Shown in pieces: positions 47,717 through 56,452 of a stretch of 64,000 bases of DNA. Below the pieces are notes generated by a model that was not told where the DNA came from, did not search any database, and was given only the letters and a program-made list of their open reading frames with translations. Within the stretch, counting starts at the first letter, position 1; each line of letters starts with the position of its first letter. The DNA is taken from assembly GCA_033344875.1 (NCBI GenBank), contig JAWPMO010000001.1, positions 496,001 to 560,000 on the forward strand, given 5' to 3'. Position numbers and translations under genes: made by a program. Origin of the DNA: Ilumatobacteraceae bacterium. GTDB lineage: Bacteria; Actinomycetota; Acidimicrobiia; Acidimicrobiales; Ilumatobacteraceae.

Positions 47717-47723
47717 ACCATTC

Positions 47724-47734
47724 AGTATACGTAT
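47724..47734 (-). promoter_or_regulatory. Toxin-antitoxin promoter with ATACGTAT palindrome
   Basis: On the minus strand TATACT (47729-47724) is a strong -10 ending 7 nt before the ATG, and the perfect 8-bp palindrome ATACGTAT (47727-47734) overlaps it. A second TACAAT lies next to it. The palindrome is a probable antitoxin operator. This short AT-rich patch is unusual in the window. Confidence 0.6.
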
Positions 47735-48077
47735 TGTAGAACGGATTGGCGAGGGTCTGTGGTGACGATCGCGGCGTGGCACCGCGCTCCCCGATTGCCA
47801 CGAGTCGGGCCACGATGCGGCGCGGTCGGAGAGCCGATGGCCCGATTGTCGAGTGCAACATGTGCGCTGATCCCGATGAGCAGAATGCCAAACCCGGACG
47901 GGTGTGAGCACGTCGCCACGCCGCGACTGTCGAGCGCGGCATCAGGGCCGCGGCGCGGCGCGTGCGCATCGGCGTCGATCGAGTTCTGGAGCGGACGTTG
48001 TGCGTGCGTCGTCGACGAGCATCCTCGATCCGGGCATCCGAGAAATGTGAGAGTTTCTTCGATCCCCGCCGCCGGGC
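47735..48077. other. About 340 bp with no convincing gene
   Basis: No frame shows coding-like codon use or a recognised protein, and no RNA structure is clear. It lies between the toxin-antitoxin unit and the metallo-hydrolase and may be eroded sequence left by earlier insertion of the module. Confidence 0.4.
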
Positions 48078-48773
48078 TCAGGTGCCGAGCACCTGGTCGA
48101 ACACGTAGTTCGACTGCTTGACCGACCCCATCGTGGCGCTCGACGCCATCGAGTAGCGGTGCCCGGGGTACAGCACGATGTCGTCGGCGAACTTGCTCAG
48201 CCGTTGGAGGCTCTCGATCATGAGAGCGTGGTCGCTGCCCGGCAGGTCGGTACGGCCGCAGCCGTCGAGGAACAGCGTGTCGCCCGACACCAGCTTGCCG
48301 TCGACGAGGAAACACTGGCTGCCCGGGGTGTGGCCCGGTGTGTGCACCAGCTGGATCTCGATCTCGCCGACGGTGATCACGTCGGCCGAGTGGTGGGCGA
48401 CCAGGTCGGTCTCCTCGAGCCCGGTCGTGCGGGTCACCCACGGCACCTCGTCGCGCTGCACGTGGATCGGGCACGACACCCGTTCGAGCAGGTCGGCGAC
48501 ACCGGCGATGCCGTGACCCATCATCGAACCACCCACGTGATCTGGGTGGTAGTGGGTCGCGAGTACCCCGGTGACGGTCATGCCGTCGGCCTCGACGGTG
48601 TCGACGAGTCCGGCGGGGTCGTACGCCGGGTCGACGAGCACGCACTCGCCGGTCTGCCGGTCGCCGATCGCGTAGACGAAGTTGACCATCTGGGCGGCGA
48701 GGTCGTCGGTCGTGGCGAAGTCGCGACCGGAGAGCAGTTGGCGGAAGTAGAGACGATCCTTGGGGTCGGCCAT
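48078..48773 (-). CDS. MBL-fold metallo-hydrolase (glyoxalase II-like)
   Basis: A 231-residue zinc hydrolase. ATHYHPDHVGG carries the first metal ligands, VHTPGHTPGSQC the next His, VSGDTLFLDGCGRTD the bridging Asp, and LYPGHRY the last His. Family members act on glutathione- or other thiol-linked esters and on lactones; the substrate is not known. ATG 48773 has TACGCT 6 nt upstream and is divergent from the ProA-like gene across only 24 bp. Confidence 0.93.
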   Translation of the reverse strand: MADPKDRLYFRQLLSGRDFATTDDLAAQMVNFVYAIGDRQTGECVLVDPAYDPAGLVDTVEADGMTVTGVLATHYHPDHVGGSMMGHGIAGVADLLERVSCPIHVQRDEVPWVTRTTGLEETDLVAHHSADVITVGEIEIQLVHTPGHTPGSQCFLVDGKLVSGDTLFLDGCGRTDLPGSDHALMIESLQRLSKFADDIVLYPGHRYSMASSATMGSVKQSNYVFDQVLGT

Positions 48774-48778
48774 GGGGC

Positions 48779-48790
48779 AAGCGTACGCTT
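48779..48790. promoter_or_regulatory. Overlapping bidirectional -10 boxes in a 12-bp palindrome
   Basis: AAGCGTACGCTT reads the same on both strands, so TACGCT occurs in both directions sharing GTA/TAC. Plus strand: 48784-48789, 8 nt before ATG 48798. Minus strand: 48785-48780, 6 nt before ATG 48773. One symmetric site probably starts both leaderless transcripts. Confidence 0.65.
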
Positions 48791-48797
48791 CGGGCCC

Positions 48798-50309
48798 ATG
48801 CCCGACGCACCTGATCATCTCGCCGCGCTGACCGTCGGGCAACCGATCGTGTACGGCGGCAACCGTGTCGCCCATGTGTCGCCCGAGCTCGCCGCCGTGT
48901 TCCGTCCAGGCGATCGGGTGATCGTCGACCCGCTGTCGGGCGAGCTGTTGCACGTGCCGGAGGCCGAGTTCGAGCACGCCGCCGCACCGGTGACCCGAGC
49001 CCGCGATGCGTTCGCGGCGCTGGCGCGCTGCAGCGACGATCAGATCACCGCGTTCTTCACCGGCTTCGCCGATCGTCTGGCCGACGACGCCACCTTCGCC
49101 GCGATCGCGGCGGCCAACCGGGGCGACGTCGAACGAGCGACCGAGCGCGGACGATCGACGACCCGACTGATCCTGGGCGACGCGATGCGCTCCGACATGA
49201 TCGCCGGGTTGCGCGGCTGGGCCGGGTCGTCGGCCGGGCGTGACGCCGTCGACCGAGTGGTCGAGCACGAGGGCTGGCGGCTCGAAGCCCGGCGTGCCCC
49301 GTTGGGCGTCGTGGGGTTCGTGTTCGAGGGCCGTCCCAACGTGTTCGCCGACGCCGCCGGGGTCGTCCGGACCGGCAACACCGTGGTGTTCCGGATCGGG
49401 TCCGATGCGCTCGGCACGGCGCGGGCGATCGTCGAGCACGCCCTCGACCCGGCGCTCGCAGCGGCGGGGCTGCCCGACGGCACCGTCGCGCTGGTCGAGT
49501 CGGCGGCCCATGCGGCGGGGTGGGCGCTCTTCTCCGACACGCGCCTGTCGCTCGCCGTGGCGCGCGGCTCGGGGCCGGCGGTCGCCCAACTTGGTGCCGT
49601 CGCACGGCAGGCCGGGGTACCGGTCAGCCTGCACGGCACCGGTGGCGCCTGGGTCGTCGCCGCCGACGACGCCGATCGCGACCGGTTCCGGCTCGCGGTG
49701 ACCCACTCGCTCGACCGCAAGGTCTGCAACACGCTCAACGTCTGCTGTGTGGTCCGCGACCGGGCCGACGAGCTCGTGCCCGCGTTCCTCGACGCGGCGT
49801 CGGCGGCCGGCGAACAGCGGGGGAGCGATGCCCGCATCCACGTCACCGACGCCGCAGCGCCATTCGTGCCCGAGGCGGCCTGGGACCGACGGTCGGCGGT
49901 CGAACGCGCCGACGGTGTCCACGACGAACCGTTCGTGTCCCGCACCGGCGTCGAGACGCTGGGGCACGAGTGGGAGTGGGAGGGCTCACCCGAGGCGACG
50001 CTGCACGTCGTCGACACGGTCGATGAAGCGGTCGGCCTCTGCAACCGGTACAGCCCGCACTTCGTCGCGTCGCTGGTCAGCGAGTCAGCAGCGGCGCACG
50101 ACGCCTTCTTCGCCACGGTCGATGCGCCGTTCGTCGGCGACGGCTTCACGCGGTGGGTCGACGGTCAATACGCCCTGAACGCACCCGAACTCGGGCTCTC
50201 GAATTGGGAGGGCGGCCGCATGCTCGGTCGAGGTGGGATCCTCTCGGGTGACTCCGTGTTCACCGTTCGTTATCGCGCCGAGGTCAGCGACCCCGACGTC
50301 CACCGCTGA
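48798..50309 (+). CDS. Glutamate-5-semialdehyde dehydrogenase (ProA)-like aldehyde dehydrogenase
   Basis: A 503-residue enzyme, about 85 residues longer than E. coli ProA. The first 75 residues (GQPIVYGGNRVAHVSPELA, FRPGDRVIVDPLSG) form an extra, beta-rich N-terminal part. The rest matches ProA: RRAPLGVVGFVFEGRPNV, RTGNTVVFRIGS and LDRKVCNTLNVCC with the catalytic Cys region. It would reduce gamma-glutamyl phosphate in proline synthesis, but sequence divergence leaves another aldehyde as a possibility. ATG 48798 is set by the overlapping promoter. Confidence 0.75.
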   Translation: MPDAPDHLAALTVGQPIVYGGNRVAHVSPELAAVFRPGDRVIVDPLSGELLHVPEAEFEHAAAPVTRARDAFAALARCSDDQITAFFTGFADRLADDATFAAIAAANRGDVERATERGRSTTRLILGDAMRSDMIAGLRGWAGSSAGRDAVDRVVEHEGWRLEARRAPLGVVGFVFEGRPNVFADAAGVVRTGNTVVFRIGSDALGTARAIVEHALDPALAAAGLPDGTVALVESAAHAAGWALFSDTRLSLAVARGSGPAVAQLGAVARQAGVPVSLHGTGGAWVVAADDADRDRFRLAVTHSLDRKVCNTLNVCCVVRDRADELVPAFLDAASAAGEQRGSDARIHVTDAAAPFVPEAAWDRRSAVERADGVHDEPFVSRTGVETLGHEWEWEGSPEATLHVVDTVDEAVGLCNRYSPHFVASLVSESAAAHDAFFATVDAPFVGDGFTRWVDGQYALNAPELGLSNWEGGRMLGRGGILSGDSVFTVRYRAEVSDPDVHR

Positions 50310-52364
50310 TCAGAGATAGACGCCGTTGACGTCGACGATGATGTGCGTCGAGTTCAACGTGTAGACGCACAACTCGCCCTCGCTCGACAGCTTCACCATC
50401 GCACCGTTCGCCGCTGCGCCCTGCGACGGGAAGATGTTCACCGTCGAGGTCGCCGGACGCTTCCCACAGGGGTAGGCGGTCAGGAAGGAGGCGGCGAGCG
50501 GTTCGGCGGCCGTGAGGTTGAGCGACACCGCCGTGGCGTCCTCTGGCACGCCGCGGGAGCCGGCGATCTTGAGCCGGACGACCTGGCCGCCGCCGACGCG
50601 TCCACCGTTGGTCGACTCGTTGAAGGCCCGGGTGGTCGAACGGCTGTCGAACATGCGGATGGGGTCGAGCGGCTGGAAGTCGAGCCCGTCGCCGTCCGAG
50701 AAGTAGCCGGTGTAGTCGACGATCACGTCGGTGGCGACCAGCGACTGGACGCAGACCTTGCCGGATCCGTCGACCGGGACGACGACGCTGTTCGGGCGGA
50801 TCTCGCCGGCCGCGTAGTTGACCGTCGAGATCTCGGTGCCGGCGGGGAGACCGCACGGGTAGACCTTGAGGAAGCCGGCGCCCGAAGGCTGTTCGACCGT
50901 GACGTTGAGTGAGACGCCGGTGGCGTCTGCGGGTGCCGCGCGGTCGGCGCCGGCGACCCGGATCACGCGCTCTTCGCCGGCGCGGAGTCGCCGTTGACCG
51001 GCCGCACGAGTGTCGAGGAGTCGCTCCGGGGTCTCGGGGGTGAAGGTGCTGTCGGCGTCGTCGTGGAAGAAGCCGTTGACGTCGATCACGACGTCGGTCG
51101 ACACCAGCGAGTAGAGGCACATCTTGCCGCCCTTGAGCGGCACGACCGCCTGATTGGCGACGAACTCGCCGGGCCGGAAGTTGAGCGTGCTGACATCAGG
51201 ACGGTCGGTGGTGCAGTTGTAGGCGGTGATGAACCCGTAGCCGTCTGGGTTCACGGCCACGAAGTTCGCGCTGACGGCCATGACGTCGGCCGGTGCCACG
51301 TCGATCTCGACGACCTTGCCGGCCTGGAGACGGGTGGTGCCCTGCTTGACGCGACTGTCGACGAGGCGGTACGGGGCGACCGGTTCGAAGCGGACCTCGT
51401 CGCCGACGACCGACGTGTCGACCGCACCGCCGGGGGTGGACGGGGCGTTCTTCGGGGAGGCCGACAGCGGAGCGTCGCGGTCGACGGTGAACGACCAGGT
51501 CACGTTGCCGCCGTTGCTGTCGACGGTCGCGGTGTAGACACCGTCGGCGAGCACCTCTCGGGGCATCACGACCACGGCGTTGTCGCCGTCGAGGATCGAG
51601 CGGGCGGTGCCGTCGGACACGTTGCCCTTGTGGAGGGTGCAGGTCTCGATCGGGCCGTTCGGGCCGGTGAGGGACGAGTTGGCCGACGTGACGTCGTTCG
51701 GCAGCATGGCGATCAGCGGGAGGCCGGCGCTACCGCTCCATCCGCACATCGTCAGCGGGTTGGGGAACTCGGTGATGAAGCTGTGGAGGGGGACCGTCGC
51801 GCCGTCGCCGGGGAACAGGATCGGGGTCGCGGGCCGAGGTGCGCCGGCATCGATGCCCCGGATGACATCGAGCGTGCCACCCGAGTGCCACGAGGTCGGC
51901 GTATCGCTCTCGGCGCACAACCCGAAGCCGCTGGTGCGGAGGTTGTGGCGGAGGATGCCGATCGCGTGGAAGGGCCCGGTCATCCAGAGTTCGACATGGT
52001 TGCGGGCGGTGGCGGTCACCGAACTGCTGACCGCGACGTTGCCGTGGTTGCCGGCCACGTCGCCGCCAGGGGTGTATCCGGGGCGGCCCTCGATCTCGTC
52101 GTGGGAGATGCCGTTCTGCAGCATGTAGCAGGAGTGGGCGCGGGCTTCGGCCGACCAGGTCGTGTTCTCGCTGACCGGCTGGAGGCCGGACATGGCGCGA
52201 TACGTGTTGACGGTCGACATCCAGTCGTCGCCGGCGACGTCGGCTGTTGCGGTGCCGGGGAGGGAAGCGACGAAGGTACCGACTGCCAGGAACATCGTGG
52301 CGGCGACGATGTGGCGCCCCCGCCGACGGCGCGCGTGAGTCGGGAGTGTGGAGGCTTCGGTCAC
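50310..52364 (-). CDS. Secreted CAP-domain protein with three Cys-paired repeats
   Basis: A 684-residue exported protein: signal peptide (about 1-42, ending TATA), CAP (SCP/PR1) domain at about 45-175 (STVNTYRAMSGLQPVSENTT, SCYMLQNGISHDE, HAIGILRHNLRTSGFG), and an Ig-like stretch at about 180-300. Three repeats follow at 326-434, 440-556 and 561-684. Each repeat has an RLVDSR/RLLDTR/MFDSR opening, a YPCG-like Cys and a second Cys (MCLYSL, VCVQSL, LCVYTL), and a DVNG-type close. These are the same family as the repeats of the 23-28 kb protein. CAP proteins are extracellular and may bind lipids or cleave proteins. Confidence 0.88.
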   Translation of the reverse strand: MTEASTLPTHARRRRGRHIVAATMFLAVGTFVASLPGTATADVAGDDWMSTVNTYRAMSGLQPVSENTTWSAEARAHSCYMLQNGISHDEIEGRPGYTPGGDVAGNHGNVAVSSSVTATARNHVELWMTGPFHAIGILRHNLRTSGFGLCAESDTPTSWHSGGTLDVIRGIDAGAPRPATPILFPGDGATVPLHSFITEFPNPLTMCGWSGSAGLPLIAMLPNDVTSANSSLTGPNGPIETCTLHKGNVSDGTARSILDGDNAVVVMPREVLADGVYTATVDSNGGNVTWSFTVDRDAPLSASPKNAPSTPGGAVDTSVVGDEVRFEPVAPYRLVDSRVKQGTTRLQAGKVVEIDVAPADVMAVSANFVAVNPDGYGFITAYNCTTDRPDVSTLNFRPGEFVANQAVVPLKGGKMCLYSLVSTDVVIDVNGFFHDDADSTFTPETPERLLDTRAAGQRRLRAGEERVIRVAGADRAAPADATGVSLNVTVEQPSGAGFLKVYPCGLPAGTEISTVNYAAGEIRPNSVVVPVDGSGKVCVQSLVATDVIVDYTGYFSDGDGLDFQPLDPIRMFDSRSTTRAFNESTNGGRVGGGQVVRLKIAGSRGVPEDATAVSLNLTAAEPLAASFLTAYPCGKRPATSTVNIFPSQGAAANGAMVKLSSEGELCVYTLNSTHIIVDVNGVYL

Positions 52365-52506
52365 GCAAGGTCATCGGTGGATCTGGACGAGCCCTTGACG
52401 AACCCGCACAAATTTGAAGGAATCTTGCTGACGCTTCACGCCGACCGGGCTGGCCGCCCGCGAATCGGCCGGGGGAGGCCGCGATCACGCCGGTTCCGAG
52501 TGTCGG

Positions 52507-52512
52507 TACCGT
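52507..52512 (+). promoter_or_regulatory. -10 box (TACCGT) for the M1 peptidase gene
   Basis: TACCGT ends 6 nt before ATG 52519. The 154-bp divergent region to the CAP gene also holds TTGACG at about 52409 and an AT-rich patch, possibly serving the CAP gene; no -10 near the CAP start is clear. Confidence 0.5.
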
Positions 52513-52518
52513 TGCGGG

Positions 52519-54090
52519 ATGCAGCGAGACGGCCGGCCGGTGCGACGTGTCGCCGTGGTCGGGGTCTCGTTGGGCCTCCACCTGGCGCTGATCGGCTGCT
52601 CGGGATCGTCGGCGCCGCGAGTGGTCGACATCGACCCGGTCGGGCCGACCGTGATCCCCACCGCCCCGCCACCGACCGAAGGGTCGACGTCGGTGACCGT
52701 GGCGCCGTCGTCCGGCGGACCTCCGGCGACCACCGGGTCGAGCGGCCGCGACCGGGAGGAGGTGTCGCGCAGCCTGTCGGTCGGCGATCGGCGCTTCCCG
52801 GGCCTGGGCTCCGCCGATCTCGATGTCGGCCACTACGACGTCGCGCTCGACTACGACCCGGTCGCCCGGGTGTTCGACGGCACGGTGACCGTCAGTTTGA
52901 CGACGACCACGACCACCGACCAGCTGGCGTTCGACGCCGAATCGCTCGACGTGGGCTCGGTCGCCGTCGACGGCACGTCCCGGCCGTTCCTGACGGCGGA
53001 TCGTGAGCTGCTGATCACGCTGCCGACAGCGGTCGCGGCGGGCACCGAACTGGTCGTCGACATCGACTACCGGGCCGAACTCGACACCACCCGCCGGTTC
53101 GCCGACGATGCCGGCGTGTTCGTGACGGCGGGCGGCTTCTGGTCGGTCAACGAACCCGATGGCACCAGCACGTGGATGCCGACCAACGACCACCCGACCG
53201 ACAAGGCGACCTGGACGTTCGTGCTGACGGTGCCCGACCCGGCCGTGGCCATCGCGAACGGGGAGCTGGTGAGCTCGGAGTCGGCGTCACCCGGGACGAC
53301 GGCCTGGACCTGGGAGCAGACCGAACCGATGGCGTCGTACCTGACGCTGCTGCTCGTCGGCGACTACGACCTGGTCGACGCCGGAACGACGGCGAGCGGG
53401 GTCGAACTCCACCACGCTGCCATCGACGGCTCGACGTCCTCGCTCGACGCCTACACCGAGGTCACGCTCGAACAGTTCGAGTTCTTCGAGCCGCTGTTCG
53501 GCCCGTACCCGTTCGACCGGTACGGCCTCGCGATCACCGACTCCACGCCGGGGCTCGCCATGGAGACCCAGGGGCTGTCACTGTTCAGCTCGGGCGACCT
53601 CGACGGGTCGCTCGGTGCGCTCCAGCACCTCCTGCTCGCTCACGAACTCGCCCATCAGTGGTTCGGCGACGCCGTCTCCCCGGCCACCTGGGACGACATC
53701 TGGCTGAACGAGGGCTTCGCGACGTACGCGCAGTGGTTGTGGCTGGACGAAGCCGGATTCGGCACCGTCGACGAGTTCGCTGCCGACGCACTCGCAGCGC
53801 TTCCCGACGCCGGCGGACCGGTCGGACGGCCCGACGAGCTGTTCGGCGCCGTGGCCTACGAGGGCGGTGCGATCGTGCTGCATGCCATGCGATCGGTGCT
53901 CGGCGACGAGGCCTTCTTCGAGGGTCTGCGGACGTGGAGCGCCGAGCACGCCGACGGGGCGGCGACCACAGCCGACCTCCGTGCGACCTTCGAGCGTGTC
54001 TCGGGTCGGGACCTCAAGGGGTTCTTCGACACGTGGGTGGCCGCCGAACAACGCCCCGACCGGTACCCCGACCCGGAGAGCCCTGCCTGA
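52519..54090 (+). CDS. M1-family zinc aminopeptidase, lipoprotein form
   Basis: A 523-residue secreted peptidase. The lipobox ALIG-C ends the signal peptide (about residue 27), and a Thr/Ser-rich linker (about 40-85) follows. The catalytic site has LLAHELAHQWFGD and WLNEGFATYAQW with the zinc ligands. The substrate-binding GAMEN-like site is LAMETQGLS, a form seen in shorter M1 proteins. It lacks the large C-terminal helical domain of PepN. Removes N-terminal residues from peptides outside the membrane. Confidence 0.9.
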   Translation: MQRDGRPVRRVAVVGVSLGLHLALIGCSGSSAPRVVDIDPVGPTVIPTAPPPTEGSTSVTVAPSSGGPPATTGSSGRDREEVSRSLSVGDRRFPGLGSADLDVGHYDVALDYDPVARVFDGTVTVSLTTTTTTDQLAFDAESLDVGSVAVDGTSRPFLTADRELLITLPTAVAAGTELVVDIDYRAELDTTRRFADDAGVFVTAGGFWSVNEPDGTSTWMPTNDHPTDKATWTFVLTVPDPAVAIANGELVSSESASPGTTAWTWEQTEPMASYLTLLLVGDYDLVDAGTTASGVELHHAAIDGSTSSLDAYTEVTLEQFEFFEPLFGPYPFDRYGLAITDSTPGLAMETQGLSLFSSGDLDGSLGALQHLLLAHELAHQWFGDAVSPATWDDIWLNEGFATYAQWLWLDEAGFGTVDEFAADALAALPDAGGPVGRPDELFGAVAYEGGAIVLHAMRSVLGDEAFFEGLRTWSAEHADGAATTADLRATFERVSGRDLKGFFDTWVAAEQRPDRYPDPESPA

Positions 54091-55476
54091 TCAGCGCCCG
54101 ACGAGACGGTCGAGCACACCGCCCCAGAGCCGGCTCTCGGTCCCGGTCCGGGCCTCGACGCTGTCGGCCAGCCGCGCTGCGACCCGTCCGGCGTTGACGC
54201 CGACCCATCGCAGCGGTTCGGGTTCCCACGACCGCGAGCGGTGGCCGACCCATGGCAGGGTCGTCAGGTCGTCGTCGCCGTTTTCGGTGATCAACGCGGC
54301 GAGGGTGCGGCCGGCCAGGTTGGTCGTCGACACGCCGTCGCCCACGTAGCCGCCGGCGGCGGCGAGACCGGTCCGACGATCGAACCGGACGCTGCAACGC
54401 CAGTCGCGCGGTGCGCCCAGCACGCCGCCCCAGTGGTGGGTGACGGCAGCATCTCCGATCGACGGGAACAGCTCGCGCAGCGAGGCGGTCAGCAGCGTCT
54501 CGATCCGGTCGTCGGTGTCGAACTCGGGACGGATCGCCGAGCCGAAGTGGTACGGGGCGCCTCGACCACCGAACGCGAAGCGATCGTCCGTCGTCCGCTG
54601 GCCGTAGATGATCATGTGCCGGCCATCAGCGAATGTCGGTCGGTCGTCGAGTCCGATCTGCGCCCAGACGTCACGGCCGAGCGGTTCGGTCGCGATCATC
54701 AGCGAGTACAGGGGCAGCATGGTGCGGCGTTCGCCGTCGAGTTCCGCCGTGTACCCCTCGGTGGCACGAACCACGATCTCGGCCGACATCGTGCCGTGCG
54801 ACGTGTCGAGTCGCCCGGGCTCGATCGAGCGCACGTCGACGCCCTCGCGTATCTCGACCCCGGCCGCGAGCACGGCACGAGCGAGGGCGTGGACCAGCCG
54901 AGCGGGATGCACGGTCGCGCAGTGCGGTGTGAAGACCCCACCGACCGCCGACGTCGCCGCGCAGTGCGCGCGCGTTTCGTCGGCGTCGAGCCGGCGGTAG
55001 TCGTCGTCGCCGAATCCGTGGCGGCGGTACTCGTCGAGGTGACGACGAAGGCGCCGTTCCTGCGGGCCCGACCGAGCCAGATCGACGGTGCCGCCGCGAT
55101 GGAAGATGCCGGGTGCCCCGTGTTCGTCGACGAACGAACCGATCTCGTCGACCGTCGCGTGCATCGCCCGCTGGAACCTCGCCGCAGCTGCTGATCCACT
55201 CCGAGCCGCGATCTGATCGAGGCCCATCGGGAGCAGCGCCGAACACCACCCGCCGTTGCGGCCGCTGGCCCCGAAACCCACGGGGTGGCGCTCGACGACG
55301 ACGATCCGGAGGGCGGGATCGTGACAGGCCAGGTACCAGGCGGTCCACAGCCCGGTGTAGCCCGCGCCCACGATGACGACGTCGGCGTCGACCGTCGTGT
55401 CGGACGCAGGTGGCCGGACGATCTCGTCGTCCGGCAGGGTGTCGGCCCACAGGGAACGTCCGGCTCGCTCGGTCAC
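54091..55476 (-). CDS. FAD-dependent oxidoreductase (DAO family)
   Basis: A 461-residue flavoenzyme. VVIVGAGYTGLWTAWYLA binds FAD, GFGASGRNGGW is the typical second motif of the amino-acid/amine oxidase family, and RTGLAAAGGYVGDGVSTTNLAGRTLA is the C-terminal FAD site. It resembles gamma-glutamylputrescine oxidoreductase and related amine oxidases; the substrate is unproven. GTG 55476 has TAGCGT 6 nt upstream. Confidence 0.9.
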   Translation of the reverse strand: MTERAGRSLWADTLPDDEIVRPPASDTTVDADVVIVGAGYTGLWTAWYLACHDPALRIVVVERHPVGFGASGRNGGWCSALLPMGLDQIAARSGSAAAARFQRAMHATVDEIGSFVDEHGAPGIFHRGGTVDLARSGPQERRLRRHLDEYRRHGFGDDDYRRLDADETRAHCAATSAVGGVFTPHCATVHPARLVHALARAVLAAGVEIREGVDVRSIEPGRLDTSHGTMSAEIVVRATEGYTAELDGERRTMLPLYSLMIATEPLGRDVWAQIGLDDRPTFADGRHMIIYGQRTTDDRFAFGGRGAPYHFGSAIRPEFDTDDRIETLLTASLRELFPSIGDAAVTHHWGGVLGAPRDWRCSVRFDRRTGLAAAGGYVGDGVSTTNLAGRTLAALITENGDDDLTTLPWVGHRSRSWEPEPLRWVGVNAGRVAARLADSVEARTGTESRLWGGVLDRLVGR

Positions 55477-55482
55477 GCCCGT

Positions 55483-55488
55483 ACGCTA
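55483..55488 (-). promoter_or_regulatory. -10 box (TAGCGT) for the FAD oxidoreductase gene
   Basis: On the minus strand TAGCGT ends 6 nt before the GTG start, leaderless-type spacing. Confidence 0.5.
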
Positions 55489-55543
55489 GGTCGGCGAATC
55501 GTCCTCTCGGCACTCGAACACGCGCCGGACCCCACCCCACCCC

Positions 55544-56422
55544 ATGGTCTCACTGCCTCCACCCACGAGCGCCCCAGCCGGCTGGTACCCCGATCCGTCG
55601 GGCGTCGGCCAGCGGTACTTCGACGGACGCGCCTGGGTGGCGCAGCATCCGGGTTTCGCCGAACCCGAGGAGCATCCGAGCCTGCCGCTGAGCGCGGCGC
55701 TCGGGGCACTCCTGGTCCTCGTCGTCTCGCTGATCGCCGGCAAGGTGCTCGTCGATCGGCTCACTCGGTACGACTGGCCGGTGATGGTCTACGTGGTGAT
55801 CCTCGCGGTCATCGGCTACGGCCCGTCGCTGGCCTGGGGTGCCCACGTCCGTCGGCGCTGGGGCTCGAGCCGGCTCACGTCGCTCGGATGGCGGTTCCGT
55901 TGGGCCGATCTCGGCTGGGGGCCGCTGACCTGGCTCGGAGCGATCGGCACGCAACTCGTGCTGGCGTCGATCGTGTTGATCTTCGACATCCCGCTCAGCA
56001 GCAACGTCGATTCGGCCTCCGATCTCGACGCCGATCGGGCGTACCTGGTCGCGACGCTGGTCACGGCGGTGATCGCGGCGCCGATCATCGAGGAGCTGGT
56101 GTTCCGCGGTCTGGTGCTCCGGGGTCTCCTGAGCCGGATGCGGCCGACGTTCGCCATCGCCGCCCAAGGTGTCCTGTTCGGTGTGGCCCACGCCGATCCG
56201 GTTCGTGGTGCCGGCAACATCGGGCTCGTGTTCGTACTGTCGGGGGTCGGTGTCGCGTTCGGCGTCTCGGCCTACCTGGCCAGACGGCTCGGCCCGACCG
56301 TGATCGCCCACGCGATCTTCAACGGCGTCGTCATGGTGATCGTGCTCAGCGGAGTGCTCGACGACGTCGAGACCGACTTCGGCGCGTTGATCGCCATGTT
56401 CGCGACCATCGCCGGCGGCTGA
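55544..56422 (+). CDS. CPBP-family intramembrane metalloprotease with DUF2510 head
   Basis: A 292-residue membrane protein. The N-terminal GWYPDPSGVGQRYFDGRAWV is a DUF2510 segment. About seven helices follow, with the CPBP (Abi) motifs EELVFRGLVL, VLFGVAHAD and AHAIFNGVV, which supply the Glu and His ligands. Such proteases cut within membranes (CAAX-type). ATG 55544 has no clear ribosome site. Confidence 0.9.
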   Translation: MVSLPPPTSAPAGWYPDPSGVGQRYFDGRAWVAQHPGFAEPEEHPSLPLSAALGALLVLVVSLIAGKVLVDRLTRYDWPVMVYVVILAVIGYGPSLAWGAHVRRRWGSSRLTSLGWRFRWADLGWGPLTWLGAIGTQLVLASIVLIFDIPLSSNVDSASDLDADRAYLVATLVTAVIAAPIIEELVFRGLVLRGLLSRMRPTFAIAAQGVLFGVAHADPVRGAGNIGLVFVLSGVGVAFGVSAYLARRLGPTVIAHAIFNGVVMVIVLSGVLDDVETDFGALIAMFATIAGG

Positions 56423-56452
56423 TCCTCGCGGCCCGGTCGGGGTCGTCGGGTC

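Noticed and set aside
52519-54090. Loss of the GAMEN exopeptidase motif in the M1 peptidase
   Set aside because: The AMETQ form is, as I recall, usual in a shorter M1 subgroup, so it is not a defect.
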